Shown: positions 8,907 through 19,130 of the stretch, in pieces
Numbering within the stretch: the first letter of the stretch is position 1
Layout: every line of letters starts with the position of its first letter
Origin: Streptomyces noursei
Lineage (GTDB): Bacteria; Actinomycetota; Actinomycetes; Streptomycetales; Streptomycetaceae
NCBI RefSeq assembly: GCF_001646665.1
Contig: NZ_LWBU01000279.1
Location: forward strand, 522,879-586,878
DNA: 64,000 bases
Reading direction: 5' to 3'
The notes under the pieces: generated by a model
Told to the model about the DNA's origin: nothing
Database searches by the model: none
What the model saw: the letters and a program-made list of their open reading frames with translations, nothing else
Made by a program: the position numbers and the translations under genes

Positions 8907-11096
8907 TCAGGACGGGTCGCCGTACTGGAGGCCGCGGCCGTTGGTGCCGATGTAGACGCGGCCGTAGGTGTCGGGGTCGCCGGTGACGACGCCCTGACTG
9001 CCGATGGCGCCCCACTGGTGGGCTTCGTCGTTGACGCGGGTCCAGGTGGCGCCCTTGTCGGTGGAGCGGAAGACACCGGTGACGCCGTTGACCGTGCCGA
9101 TCAGGTACAGCGTCTGGTACGAGGCGCGCGGCGCGGCCTTGCCGAAGCCGACCGCCGAGGCTGACGTCACCGAGGTGAGCCGGGTGAACGTGCGGCCACC
9201 GTCCGTGGAGTGGAGCAGGCCCTTGCCGCCGCCCGTGATCCACAGGTCGCCGGCCCGGCCCGGGAGGGCCTTGAGGCGGCCGTCGGCGGGCAGGCCGGTC
9301 GCGCGGGCGGTGAAGGTCGCGCCGCCGTCGGTGCTGGCGTGGAGGGTGCCGCCGGACAGGGAGTAGAAGGTGCGGGCGGAGGAGCGGTCGGCGACGACCT
9401 CTGCCCCCGTGCCGAGCCCCCGCACCTTCGACCAGGTCGCTCCCCTGTCCGTCGAGCGGTACGGGGACTGCCCGGACTGGGTCCACACCAGCGTGGAGCC
9501 GTCCGCCGCGAGGGCGATACGGCCGCTGTGGGCGCCGGCCACCGGTTCCGCGGCGAAGCCCCGCCAGGTGACGCCACCGTCGGTGGAGTAGGCGCCGTCC
9601 TGCGCGCCACCCGTACCGACCCGCGCCATCACCGACGGCTTCGACGCGGCGTAGTCGATGTCGGTGCCGTTGCTCATCAGCGGGTTCTTCATCCGCCCGG
9701 ACGGCACCCGCGTCAGATCGACGTGGCGGAATCCGCCCTGGTCACCCATGGCGGTCAGGACGGTCGCGCCGCCGGGCGGAGCGATGGCGTCGAGGATCGC
9801 CGTCTCCTCCAGACCCTTGGCCCCTGCGGTCCAATGGCTCGTCACGGCATCGGCGTCCTCGCTCCGCCAGATCCCGTTGCCGGTGCCGTACAGCACGTGC
9901 CCGGAGTCGAACGGGTCGATCGCGAGGGCCGTCATCCAGTGACCGGTGTGGGTGCCGACGTACGGCGCGCCGGAGGCGTCCCGTACGGACTTGCCCGCGA
10001 GGGCCTTCCAGGTCGAGCCGCCGTCCGTGGTTCGGTAGATCTCGTCCTCGGGGTACCAGCGGCCCAGCGTCGTGACCATCACCGTGGACGGCTTGCGCGG
10101 GTCGACCGCGAGTCCCGAGAAGCCGTACGAGCCCTGCGAGGGGGACACGTCCTTCCAGCCCCCGCCGCGCGGCGTGTACTTGTGGACCGAGCCGCCGGTG
10201 ACGCCGTTGGGCCCGAGGTTGTCGGTGTACGTCACATACAGCGTGCCGTCGCCCGTGACGACACCGTGCTGTGGCAGCTGGCCCTTCGGCTGCCCGGCGA
10301 CCGCCTGCCATGTCGCTCCGCCGTCGGTCGACCGGTAGAGGGACGTGGATCTGTCGGCGACACCGGCGTACACGGTGTTGCCGCCCTTCGGCCCGTACGT
10401 CACGAACGTGATGCCGGCGCCGCTGCCCGCCCCGTCCTTGACCGGGAAGGACTCGACCCGACGCCAGGTCGCACCGTAGTCGGTGGACCGCCACAGCCCG
10501 TTCTTGCGGGAGCCGAGGAGCAGGTTCGAGTGGTTCGACGGGTCGACGACGAGGCGTTCCCCGGCGCCGCGGCCGTCCTCGTTGGCGCCGAGCTTGAACG
10601 GCAGCTCGGTGCGCTGGAAGGTGCGGCCGCGGTCGGTGGAGCGGAGGATCGCGCCGTTGCCCGCCCAGTCGTTGGTGTACGTGCCCGCGCCGAGGTAGAG
10701 CCGGTCGGGGTCGACGGGGTCGGTGGCGAGGGAATCGATACCGAGCAGGTTCCAGTCCTTCTCGCCGAGCCAGTCGGTCAGCGGGATCCACTCCTCGGCG
10801 CGGGCGTCCCAGCGGTACGCGCCGCCCATGTCGGTGCGGGCGTACAGCAGCCCCCGCTCACGCTGGTTGAAGACGAGGCCCGAGACGTAACCGCCGCCGA
10901 CGACCTGCGCGTTCCTCCACGTGTACGGTGCCGCCGCGGACGGCCGGGCCTTCGCGGCCCGGGATTCGTCCTGCGTGAGCAGCAGGTACGGCACGGCCGC
11001 GGCGGGCACCGCGAGCAGCAGGGCGATGGCGCCCCGGCGGCGACGGTGCAGACCGCGCCGCCGGGAGCCCGTGCGGGTGGGGGGAGAGATGTTCAT
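8907..11096 (-). CDS. secreted GH74 xyloglucanase
   Basis: The 729-residue protein begins with a basic region and a hydrophobic signal (IALLLAVPAAAVPYLLL). It then shows two seven-bladed-propeller halves full of BNR/Asp-box repeats (RSTDxGxTW-type, at least six). The GH74 catalytic aspartates appear to be D89 in ARTDMGGAYRW and D452 in AMGDQGGFRH. GH74 enzymes cut the glucan backbone of xyloglucan outside the cell. No carbohydrate-binding module is attached. It lies 42 bases downstream of the xylanase gene and is probably co-transcribed with it. Confidence 0.9.
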   Translation of the reverse strand: MNISPPTRTGSRRRGLHRRRRGAIALLLAVPAAAVPYLLLTQDESRAAKARPSAAAPYTWRNAQVVGGGYVSGLVFNQRERGLLYARTDMGGAYRWDARAEEWIPLTDWLGEKDWNLLGIDSLATDPVDPDRLYLGAGTYTNDWAGNGAILRSTDRGRTFQRTELPFKLGANEDGRGAGERLVVDPSNHSNLLLGSRKNGLWRSTDYGATWRRVESFPVKDGAGSGAGITFVTYGPKGGNTVYAGVADRSTSLYRSTDGGATWQAVAGQPKGQLPQHGVVTGDGTLYVTYTDNLGPNGVTGGSVHKYTPRGGGWKDVSPSQGSYGFSGLAVDPRKPSTVMVTTLGRWYPEDEIYRTTDGGSTWKALAGKSVRDASGAPYVGTHTGHWMTALAIDPFDSGHVLYGTGNGIWRSEDADAVTSHWTAGAKGLEETAILDAIAPPGGATVLTAMGDQGGFRHVDLTRVPSGRMKNPLMSNGTDIDYAASKPSVMARVGTGGAQDGAYSTDGGVTWRGFAAEPVAGAHSGRIALAADGSTLVWTQSGQSPYRSTDRGATWSKVRGLGTGAEVVADRSSARTFYSLSGGTLHASTDGGATFTARATGLPADGRLKALPGRAGDLWITGGGKGLLHSTDGGRTFTRLTSVTSASAVGFGKAAPRASYQTLYLIGTVNGVTGVFRSTDKGATWTRVNDEAHQWGAIGSQGVVTGDPDTYGRVYIGTNGRGLQYGDPS

Positions 11097-11138
11097 GGGG
11101 TAGGTGTGCTCCTTGCGGGTGACTGTCTGTGGAACGGC

Positions 11139-13520
11139 TCAGCGCTGGAGGGTCAGAACACCCGGCCGGTACGGCAGCGCGTCGTAGGGGGCGTCCGAGT
11201 TCGGGGACTTGCCCTGGTACAGCAGCTGGAGGCGGCACGGATCGACGGTCATGGTCTGGTCCGGGTTGGAGCGGACCAGGTCACCGTGGCTGATGTCGTT
11301 GGTCCAGGTCGCACCGCTGTTGGCCTTGCCCGCGAAGGGGTTGGACTCGGTGGCGGCCTGCGGGGTCCACGTACCGTTCAGGCTGGCCGCCGTGAAGGAG
11401 CGGAAGTAGCGGTTCTCGTTGGCGCCCCGCGCCTCGACGATCATCAGGTACTGGTTGTGGCCCTGGACCTTGTAGACCTGCGGTGCCTCGAAGAGGTTCT
11501 TGACCGTGTCGCTCATGGCCGTCTGGTACGACGAGCCGAAGTTGCCGGGGAAATTCCCGATCGGCATGGACGCCCGGTAGATCTTGCCGTTGTCACCGGC
11601 GAAGAAGAGGTACATGTTCTGGTCGTCGCCGATCAGCGTCTGGTCGATCGGACCGGTCCGGGAGTCGGGCAGGCTGCCGGTGAACAGGGGCTGCGGCGCG
11701 GACCAGCCGTTGGGGTCGGTCGGGTCGGCGGAGGTGCGGTAGCTGAAGGGCGAAGCCCCCCACTGGTACGTCAGCACCCAGATCCTCTTCGGCGCGAAGT
11801 AGAAGAGGGTGGGCGCGACCGCGTTCTGGTTCATTTTCGTCTGCGTTGCGGTCCCCATGCCGGACCAGTCGGTGAACGGGGCGAACGCCATCGAGCCGTA
11901 CGAGGTACCCGTCCACATCGACCCGTAGACGAGGTGCTTGCCGTTGTAAGGGACGTGGGTGAAGTCCTTCAGCGAGGCCCAGCCGTTGGCGGGCTGCGCG
12001 AGGGCGCCGGTCGAGCTCCACTTGTACGTGGACGGCAGCGCGCACGTGCCACCGGCCGACCCGGAGGGGGCGGTCCACTTCTGGTTGCCGACGCCGGCGC
12101 AGGTGTACAGCTGGATCCTGGTGCCGTTGGACGTGCCGGCGCCGATCGCGTCCACGCACTTGCCGGACTGGACGCCGGAGATCGAACCGTTGGTGTTGAT
12201 GTCCCACTGCTGGTTCGTGCCGCCGTTGCAGTCCCAGATCACCACCTCGGTGCCGTTCGCCGTGCCCTTCGCCTTCGCGTCCAGGCACTTGTTGCCGAAC
12301 ACCTTCAGCTGCTTGGCAGCGGTGTACGTCCAGCTCTGGTTCGCCTGCCCGTTGCAGTCCCTCAGCTGTACTTGCGTGCCGTTGGCGGTCGAGGAGTCGG
12401 GGACGTCGATACAGCGGCCGGAGGACACGCCCTTGATCTCACCGGTGCCGTCGCCCGGGTCGGCCGGGGTCGTGCCCGACCCGGCGGCGAACGCCTTCTT
12501 GACGGCGTCGTACGCGGGCTTCGGCTTGCCGGCCGCGTCGAAGAGGAGCGGCTTCTCGTCCGCGCGCCACGAGTCGCTGTCGCGGACTCCCCACACCGTG
12601 ATCCCGGTGCAGCGCTTCACGCCGAGGCAGGCGTTGACCGCACTCGCGTAGTGCGTGGGGGACGCCTGGGCGATGTCCAGTTCGGTGATCTGCACGTCGA
12701 CGCCGAGGGCGGCGAAGTTGGCGAGGGTCGTCCTGAAGCCGGCCGGCGGGCCGCCCGCCCCGAAGTGGCTCTGGAAGCCGACGCAGTCGATGGGGACACC
12801 ACGCGCCTTGAAGTCCTTGACCAGGCGGTACACGCCCTGGGTCTTGGCGGCGGACCAGTCCTCGATGTTGTAGTCGTTGTAGCAGAGTTTCGCGGCCGGG
12901 TCGGCCGCGCGGGCGGTGCGGAACGCCTCCTCGATGAAGCCGCTGCCGAGCACCTTCTTGAACACCGACTCGCGCAGCGCACCGCTGCCGCCGTCCTGGA
13001 AGGCCTCGTTGACCACGTCCCAGGCGTAGATCTTGCCCTTGTAGCGGCCCATGGTGGTGGTGATGTGGTTGTTCGTGACGCTGCGCAGCGTGCTCGGGTC
13101 TTTGATCGCGTTCACCCAGTCCGGCAACTGCGAGTGCCACACCGTGGTGTGGCCGCGCAACCGCTGGCCGCGCTCCAGGGCGTGGGCGACGATCCGGTCC
13201 GCGGCACCGAACCGGAACGTCCCGCGGGACGGCTCGATCGCGTCCCACTTCATCTCGTTCTCCGGGGTGATCATGTTGAACTCCCGGTCCGCGATCGTGG
13301 TGTACGTCGCGTCGCCGAGCCGGCCGGCGGCTGTCGCGGTGCCGAAGTACCGGCCCGACGAGGACGCCTCGGCCTGCAGGCTCGCGGCCCCGGCGGAGTG
13401 GGGAAGCAACGTCACGACACCGGCCACGAGCGCCGAGGCCGTCAGGCCGATCGTCAGCGTCCGGCGGGGCCGGCGGAGGCGGTGCAGGCCCTTCCGGGGT
13501 TCGTCGGTGTGTCTGGTCAT
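11139..13520 (-). CDS. GH10 endo-xylanase - CBM13 - GH62 arabinofuranosidase fusion, secreted
   Basis: The signal peptide runs to about residue 45 (HSAGA/ASL). The GH10 domain at about 48-345 carries the acid/base E172 in WDVVNEAF and the nucleophile E280 in ITELDIA. A ricin-type CBM13 with QxW-like repeats (NQSW, NQQW, NQKW) covers about 365-485. A GH62 alpha-L-arabinofuranosidase domain fills about 495-793 (FTDWSGMG, WVLTYQWG, DQTLIGDD). One protein of 793 residues can thus cut the xylan backbone and remove arabinose side chains. Separate GH10-CBM13 and CBM13-GH62 enzymes are common; the fusion is a convenient combination. It sits between the AbfB-sigma gene and the GH74 gene. Confidence 0.92.
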   Translation of the reverse strand: MTRHTDEPRKGLHRLRRPRRTLTIGLTASALVAGVVTLLPHSAGAASLQAEASSSGRYFGTATAAGRLGDATYTTIADREFNMITPENEMKWDAIEPSRGTFRFGAADRIVAHALERGQRLRGHTTVWHSQLPDWVNAIKDPSTLRSVTNNHITTTMGRYKGKIYAWDVVNEAFQDGGSGALRESVFKKVLGSGFIEEAFRTARAADPAAKLCYNDYNIEDWSAAKTQGVYRLVKDFKARGVPIDCVGFQSHFGAGGPPAGFRTTLANFAALGVDVQITELDIAQASPTHYASAVNACLGVKRCTGITVWGVRDSDSWRADEKPLLFDAAGKPKPAYDAVKKAFAAGSGTTPADPGDGTGEIKGVSSGRCIDVPDSSTANGTQVQLRDCNGQANQSWTYTAAKQLKVFGNKCLDAKAKGTANGTEVVIWDCNGGTNQQWDINTNGSISGVQSGKCVDAIGAGTSNGTRIQLYTCAGVGNQKWTAPSGSAGGTCALPSTYKWSSTGALAQPANGWASLKDFTHVPYNGKHLVYGSMWTGTSYGSMAFAPFTDWSGMGTATQTKMNQNAVAPTLFYFAPKRIWVLTYQWGASPFSYRTSADPTDPNGWSAPQPLFTGSLPDSRTGPIDQTLIGDDQNMYLFFAGDNGKIYRASMPIGNFPGNFGSSYQTAMSDTVKNLFEAPQVYKVQGHNQYLMIVEARGANENRYFRSFTAASLNGTWTPQAATESNPFAGKANSGATWTNDISHGDLVRSNPDQTMTVDPCRLQLLYQGKSPNSDAPYDALPYRPGVLTLQR

Positions 13521-13532
13521 GGGGAGTGGCCT

Positions 13533-13583
13533 TCTTCAGGGGACAGGTCAGCGGGGGAGCCCGTGAATGGGCGCCCCTGAAGA
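13533..13583. promoter_or_regulatory. inverted repeat in the leader of the xylanase gene
   Basis: TCTTCAGGGG (13533-13542) and CCCCTGAAGA (13574-13583) are exact reverse complements separated by 31 bases. They lie just upstream of the ATG of the GH10-GH62 gene. They may be an operator pair or an mRNA stem, and no known regulator motif was recognised. The rest of the 13521-13697 gap shows nothing else clear. Confidence 0.4.
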
Positions 13584-13697
13584 GGAGGCCGGGGACGGCG
13601 GGACGGCGTAACGAAAAATGTGCGCGCCCGCGCAGTGACGGATCTCGCAGCGGAAAAGCGTAATGCGGGGCGCGGTCGTGACGTCAGGTCCCTGCGC

Positions 13698-15158
13698 TCA
13701 CGTCAGCGGCGCGCGGACGACGAAAGAGGCCTGGCCGGTGAAGGCACGCGTGCCGTTGAAGCCGTCGAGGCGGATCGATCCGTCGCGGGGGCGCAGGGCG
13801 GAGCCCGGGTAGTTGTGCGCGTACAGAGTCACCGATCCGTCGACCGTCCCGGGGCGCGGGCAGAAGGTGGCGTCCTCCCGGAACAGCCGGCTGCCGTCGT
13901 CGGCGCTCAGGCGCAGCCGCAGATAGTGGTGGCGCAGATAGCGGCCGTCGGCCGCCCGGAACGTGACACACCGGCTGTCCGCGAGCCCCTCGCTGACGGT
14001 GAAGGTGGCCCGAACGCTGCTGAGGGTCGCGAAGTCGCCGTCGTGCGAGAGGAACTGGCCGGGCCGTTCCACGGACTCCAGGGACCGCACGCCCAGCGGA
14101 ACCACGGCCGGGCCCGACGGCGACGGCGTGGCCGAGGGAGCCGGGGTGGGCGTACCGGCCGTCGGCCCGGCGGTGACGACGGGCGTCCGGTGCTCCGGTT
14201 CGGGCCAGGCGACGTACGTGGCGGTCCCGGTGACGAGCACCGCACCGGTGGCGAGGGCCGCGATCGGATGGGCGGTCACCGCGTGGAGCTTGCCGAGCAG
14301 AGCGCCGCCCCCTGCCGCCGTACCCGTGGCGCTCGCGGTTGCTGCCGTCGTCACCGTCGTACCCGACAGCAAGCCCTTGGCGACCAGCGCCCCGAGGAGC
14401 GCCGCCGGCACGGCCAGTGGCGTGAGGCCGGTCAGCAGCAACTCGGCCGGTACCCGCTCGGCCGCCGTCGCGTTGCATGTCGCGCAGTCGCGCGTGTGCC
14501 TAGCGATCCGCTTGCGCCACACGGACGTTCGCGCACCGTCCCAGCCGGAGACGGTCGCGCTCAGGCCCGGACAGCGCGGGTCGGCCGCCAGCGCGGCGAC
14601 GATCGTCCGGCTCAGTTCCAGCTGCTCGCGCATGCGCTGCAGGCGAACTCCCGCGTGGGAGACGCCGACGCCGGTCGCGTCGGCGATGTCCTGGCGGCTG
14701 AGCAGTCCGGCGCACTCCTGCCACCACAGCGAAAGGAGCACCCGGTGTTCCTCGTCGAGCCAACGGGCGGCTTCGACCACCTGTCCGCGCTCGTCCGACA
14801 TGCGCAGCCGCAGGATCGTCGTGTCCTCCAGAGGGGCCGCGTCCGGCACCGGGAGCGCCTCGTCGATGAGCGCGGTCCGATCGGCGAGTGTGCGCTGCCG
14901 CTGCCAGTACGTAGTGACCTGCCGGAGCGTGATCGACACGAGCCACGAGCGGAAGCTCTCCGGAGCCCGCAGGGCGGGCAGGTCGCGTACCGCGCGCAGC
15001 AGCGTCTCCTGGACCACGTCGTCCACGTCGGCATGGCCGTTCAGCGCCCGTCCCACGATGTTGTACAGCAACGGAAGATATGCGGAGACGAGTTCCTCGC
15101 GCGCCCGCTCGTCACCGCGTTGCGCCGCGACGACCAGCTCCACGTGATCCGCGTCCAT
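13698..15158 (-). CDS. ECF-type sigma factor with zinc anti-sigma motif, membrane segment(s) and AbfB domain
   Basis: Numbered from ATG 15158 (486 residues; ATG 15173 is an equal alternative). Residues about 25-92 are sigma region 2 (HADVDDVVQETLLRAVRDLP, FRSWLVSITLRQ). Residues about 130-182 are region 4 (LSRQDIADATGVGVSHAG). Next comes the zinc anti-sigma signature H221-x3-C225-x2-C228. Hydrophobic segments lie at about 245-264 and 297-317, then a Pro/Thr/Ser linker. Residues about 353-486 form an AbfB (CBM42-like) domain (GQFLSHDGDF, FRAADGRYLRHHYLRLRL, YPGSALRPRDGS) that in enzymes binds arabinofuranose side chains. The layout suggests a membrane sigma factor that senses arabinoxylan outside. 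It lies directly upstream of the xylanase/arabinofuranosidase gene. Confidence 0.88.
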   Translation of the reverse strand: MDADHVELVVAAQRGDERAREELVSAYLPLLYNIVGRALNGHADVDDVVQETLLRAVRDLPALRAPESFRSWLVSITLRQVTTYWQRQRTLADRTALIDEALPVPDAAPLEDTTILRLRMSDERGQVVEAARWLDEEHRVLLSLWWQECAGLLSRQDIADATGVGVSHAGVRLQRMREQLELSRTIVAALAADPRCPGLSATVSGWDGARTSVWRKRIARHTRDCATCNATAAERVPAELLLTGLTPLAVPAALLGALVAKGLLSGTTVTTAATASATGTAAGGGALLGKLHAVTAHPIAALATGAVLVTGTATYVAWPEPEHRTPVVTAGPTAGTPTPAPSATPSPSGPAVVPLGVRSLESVERPGQFLSHDGDFATLSSVRATFTVSEGLADSRCVTFRAADGRYLRHHYLRLRLSADDGSRLFREDATFCPRPGTVDGSVTLYAHNYPGSALRPRDGSIRLDGFNGTRAFTGQASFVVRAPLT

Positions 15159-15184
15159 GAGTCCTGGTCCCATCTTCTTCAGGC

Positions 15185-15214
15185 GGGTGATCCGCCGAGT
15201 TCGGCGGATCACCC
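15185..15214. promoter_or_regulatory. 30-bp perfect palindrome upstream of the sigma-AbfB gene
   Basis: GGGTGATCCGCCGA at 15185-15198 is the exact reverse complement of 15201-15214, with only GT between the arms. It lies 11 bases before ATG 15173 and 26 before ATG 15158, on the start side of the gene. It could be an operator for a dimeric regulator or a hairpin covering the ribosome-binding region. With a 2-base spacer a DNA-level operator seems more likely, but this is inference. Confidence 0.65.
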
Positions 15215-15612
15215 TAAACGTGTGGACCACGACGTCGTCCCCCCGGGGTGACGATCATGCGACGTGCGGGGCAGTCGCCTTTCTCGGCGGGCTCCGGAAT
15301 CGCCGCACTTTCAGCATGCGACGTCATCGGAAGACGTCGGCTTCCCCCGGCGCGCTGCGAAGGCGGCATGCTCGGGCAGCGTCGGACTCACGCCTTGCGC
15401 TCAAGCGCTTCGCGCCGCGCTTCTGCGCTGGTCGCGAGCGCTCTGCCGGACATCGCGAAGGGCGCCGTCAGGGGATGTGCGCCCTTCCGGGCAGTCCCCC
15501 CAAGGCCGGCCACTCCCGCGGCTGCATTCAGCTGCCCGGCGCCGCGTTCCGCGCCGGGCCGCGCGGTTGCCGGCCGGGCCGGCCGTCTCGGTGGGCCGGG
15601 TGGGTCGGGGCG
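15215..15612. other. intergenic region, no convincing gene
   Basis: Open frames exist on the plus strand (from 15248 and 15264), but they have no ribosome-binding site and an Arg/Ser/Ala-rich composition like a random GC-rich frame. The interval should hold the sigma gene promoter. No ECF-type -35/-10 pair was identified. Confidence 0.4.
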
Positions 15613-15996
15613 TCAGCCCTGGCGGGGGCCGCTCTCGGAGTCGTTGGGGTCGACACCGGTGAACGCGGTGTCATCCTTCGTTCCGGAGGGACGTCCGGAA
15701 CGGCCCTTGCGGCCGGTGTCCCGCATGCCCTTCTCCGACTTCTCCCCGTACTCCTCACCCCGCGTGGTGCCGCTCTCGGCCTCGTCGCCGGGCACGGAGG
15801 CGCGCTCCTCCTTGGAGGTCTTGCGGCCCGGGCCGGGCGGAGGGGCGTCCTGTGGCCGGAAGGAGCGGCGGGCGCTCGGGTTCTCCTGCTGCCGGGTCTC
15901 GTCGACGTCGGGGGACCAACCGTGGTGCTCGGATCCCTTGTGCCGGCTCGCCCCCTGGCCGTGTGACGGCTCCGATGGCTTCTGTTCCTTGGGCAT
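15613..15996 (-). CDS. hydrophilic, disorder-prone small protein
   Basis: The 127-residue product from ATG 15996 is very rich in Lys, Arg, Glu, Ser, Gly and Pro, and has no cysteine or membrane segment. It reads like an intrinsically disordered protein (RKTSKEERASVPGDEAES; EEYGEKSEKGMRDTGRKG; AFTGVDPNDSESG). Small proteins of this kind are frequent in streptomycetes. A function cannot be given. The upstream ATG at 16083 would add an unlikely leader. The start has only a weak upstream purine box. Confidence 0.6.
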   Translation of the reverse strand: MPKEQKPSEPSHGQGASRHKGSEHHGWSPDVDETRQQENPSARRSFRPQDAPPPGPGRKTSKEERASVPGDEAESGTTRGEEYGEKSEKGMRDTGRKGRSGRPSGTKDDTAFTGVDPNDSESGPRQG

Positions 15997-16260
15997 GCGC
16001 CGACCTGCCTGTCCGCTGCGGTGGAGGCACGTCTCCCGTGCCATGGCAGTAGAAATTTTTCCACTTCCCCGCAAAATCGGCATATCGACCAGGTCCGGAG
16101 GTCTGTGGCCATACGGCTGTCCCTACCGACCATGTGGCACGAACCGCGACCCTTACGAGTGATGCGCGGGATTCGTGTCGACGGCCCGGTGAGCCCGTGC
16201 CGGACCATCTCAGGCAGCCGGTTCGCGTCACCACCGACCGCCGCACCCGGGAGGGTCGCC
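15997..16260. promoter_or_regulatory. divergent spacer upstream of the hydrogenase island
   Basis: This 264-base spacer includes an unusually AT-rich patch (AGAAATTTTTCCA near 16048-16060), which stands out from the flanking DNA and may be part of a promoter for the small minus-strand gene. The DNA before the hypX start presumably contains the island promoter. No regulator site was recognised. Confidence 0.35.
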
Positions 16261-17985
16261 ATGCGCATCCTGCTCGTCGCCAGTGCCTACAACAGTCTCA
16301 CCCAGCGCGTGCACGCCGAGCTGCGCGAGCGGGGGCACACCGTCGCCGTCGAGGTGACACGCCATGGCGGTGACGTTCGTGCCGCCGTCGGCCGGCACGC
16401 GCCCGAGCTGGTGGTGGCGCCCATGCTGAAGGCGGTCGTCCCACGTGACGTGTGGACAGCCCGGACCTGCCTGATCGTGCACCCGGGCCCCGTGGGCGAC
16501 CGGGGGCCGTCCTCCCTGGACTGGGCCGTCCAAGAGGCTGCCGGGGAGTGGGGCGTCACCGTGCTCCAGGCGGAGGAGGAGATGGACGCCGGGCCCGTCT
16601 GGGCGACGGCGACGTTCCCCGTCCCGCCGGTGGCCAAGAGCGATCTGTATCGCAACGAACTGGCCGACGCCGCCGTCGAAGCGGTGCTCCTGGCGGTCGA
16701 ACGCTTCGCCTCCGGCCGGTACGTTCCCCTCGACCAGGGCACCCTCCCCAAGGCGGCGGGTGCGCGCACCAGGCCCCCGATGCGCCAGGCGGCCCGCCGT
16801 ATCGCGTGGGCCGACGACAGCACCGACTCGGTGCTGCGCACGCTGCGTGCCGCCGACTCCCAGCCAGGTGTCCTGGACGACCTCCTCGGCGGGGAGTGGT
16901 TCCTCCACGGCGGCCACCCCGAGCGCGGGCTGCGCGGCCGCCCGGGCGAGCTGCTCGCCACCCGGGCGGGCGCAATCTGCCGGGCCACCGCCGACGGGGC
17001 GGTGTGGATTCCCGAGTTGCGGGCGCGTACCGGACCCGGCGCTCCGCGCGCCTGCAAGCTGCCCGCCACCCTCGCGCTGAGCGGCTGCCCGGAACTGGCC
17101 GGCCTGCCCGAGCTGCCCTCCCCCGCACTCCCACCCGCCGACGACGACAGCACCTGGTCGGACATCCGCTACCGGGAGGACGGCCCGGTGGGCGTCCTGT
17201 CGTTCTCGTTCCCGGGCGGCGCGATGTCCACCGAGCACTGCCGGCGTCTGCTGGACGCCTACCGGGCGGCGTGCGCCCGGCCCACCACCGTGCTGGTCCT
17301 GGGCGGTGGCCGGGACTTCTTCTCCAACGGCATCCACCTGGGCGTCATCGAGGCCGCGGCCGATCCGGCTGCCGAGTCATGGGCCAACATCAACGCCATG
17401 GACGACCTCGTCGAGGCGATCCTCACCACCACCGACCGCCTCGTCGTCAGCGCGATCGGCGGCAACGCCGCCGCCGGGGGCGTCATGCTGGCCCTGGCCG
17501 CCGACGAGGTGTGGTGCCGCTCCGGCTCCGTGCTCAACCCGCACTACCGGCGCATGGGGCTGTACGGCTCGGAGTACTGGACCTACAGCCTGCCCCGCCG
17601 GGTCGGCGCCGCCATGGCCGAGCAGCTCACCGAGGAGGCGCTCCCGGTCACCGCCGCCCATGCCCAGGACGTCGGCCTCGTCGACCGGGTGGTCGAGTGC
17701 GCCCCCTCGCGCTTCACGGCCGAGGTCACCGGGATGGCCGCCCACCTCGCCACCTCGCCGCGCGCCCAGGCGCTCCTCGCCGGGAAGAAGGCGGAGAGCG
17801 AGCACCGGGAGTCCGTCACCCCATTGGCGGACGTCCGTGCGCGGGAACTGGCGCATATGCGGGACATCTTCCAGAACCCCGCCGCGCCCTACCACGCACT
17901 GCGCAGGGCGTTCGTCCGCAAGGAACCGGCCGCCGCCGGACGAGCCGCCGCGGGTGCGAGGAGCGTCCCGCTGGCGGACTCTTAG
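16261..17985 (+). CDS. hypX: HypX/HoxX hydrogenase maturation protein (CO-ligand synthesis in air)
   Basis: ATG 16261 follows GGGAGG and gives 574 residues, the usual HypX length. Residues about 1-260 match a formyl-tetrahydrofolate transferase fold, including H74-P-G-P and DRGPSSLDWA. Residues about 290-530 match an enoyl-CoA hydratase/crotonase fold (VLVLGGGRDFFSNGIHLG; AIGGNAAAGGVMLALAADEV; NPHYRRMGLYGSEYW). HypX is known to make CO from the formyl group of formyl-tetrahydrofolate for the Fe(CN)2CO site of [NiFe]-hydrogenases under aerobic conditions. It is the first gene of the island, 56 bases before the small subunit, so joint expression is likely. Confidence 0.93.
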   Translation: MRILLVASAYNSLTQRVHAELRERGHTVAVEVTRHGGDVRAAVGRHAPELVVAPMLKAVVPRDVWTARTCLIVHPGPVGDRGPSSLDWAVQEAAGEWGVTVLQAEEEMDAGPVWATATFPVPPVAKSDLYRNELADAAVEAVLLAVERFASGRYVPLDQGTLPKAAGARTRPPMRQAARRIAWADDSTDSVLRTLRAADSQPGVLDDLLGGEWFLHGGHPERGLRGRPGELLATRAGAICRATADGAVWIPELRARTGPGAPRACKLPATLALSGCPELAGLPELPSPALPPADDDSTWSDIRYREDGPVGVLSFSFPGGAMSTEHCRRLLDAYRAACARPTTVLVLGGGRDFFSNGIHLGVIEAAADPAAESWANINAMDDLVEAILTTTDRLVVSAIGGNAAAGGVMLALAADEVWCRSGSVLNPHYRRMGLYGSEYWTYSLPRRVGAAMAEQLTEEALPVTAAHAQDVGLVDRVVECAPSRFTAEVTGMAAHLATSPRAQALLAGKKAESEHRESVTPLADVRARELAHMRDIFQNPAAPYHALRRAFVRKEPAAAGRAAAGARSVPLADS

Positions 17986-18041
17986 CCCGGTAAAGGCCTA
18001 CTCGAGCGGTATTGCCGTTTGCCTCCCCAAGGAGGGCTTCG

Positions 18042-19130
<1,089 letters not shown>

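Noticed and set aside
9210..13580. A 1456-codon open frame antisense to the two glycoside hydrolase genes
   Set aside because: It has no recognisable domain and crosses two real genes and their spacer. It arises from codon bias.
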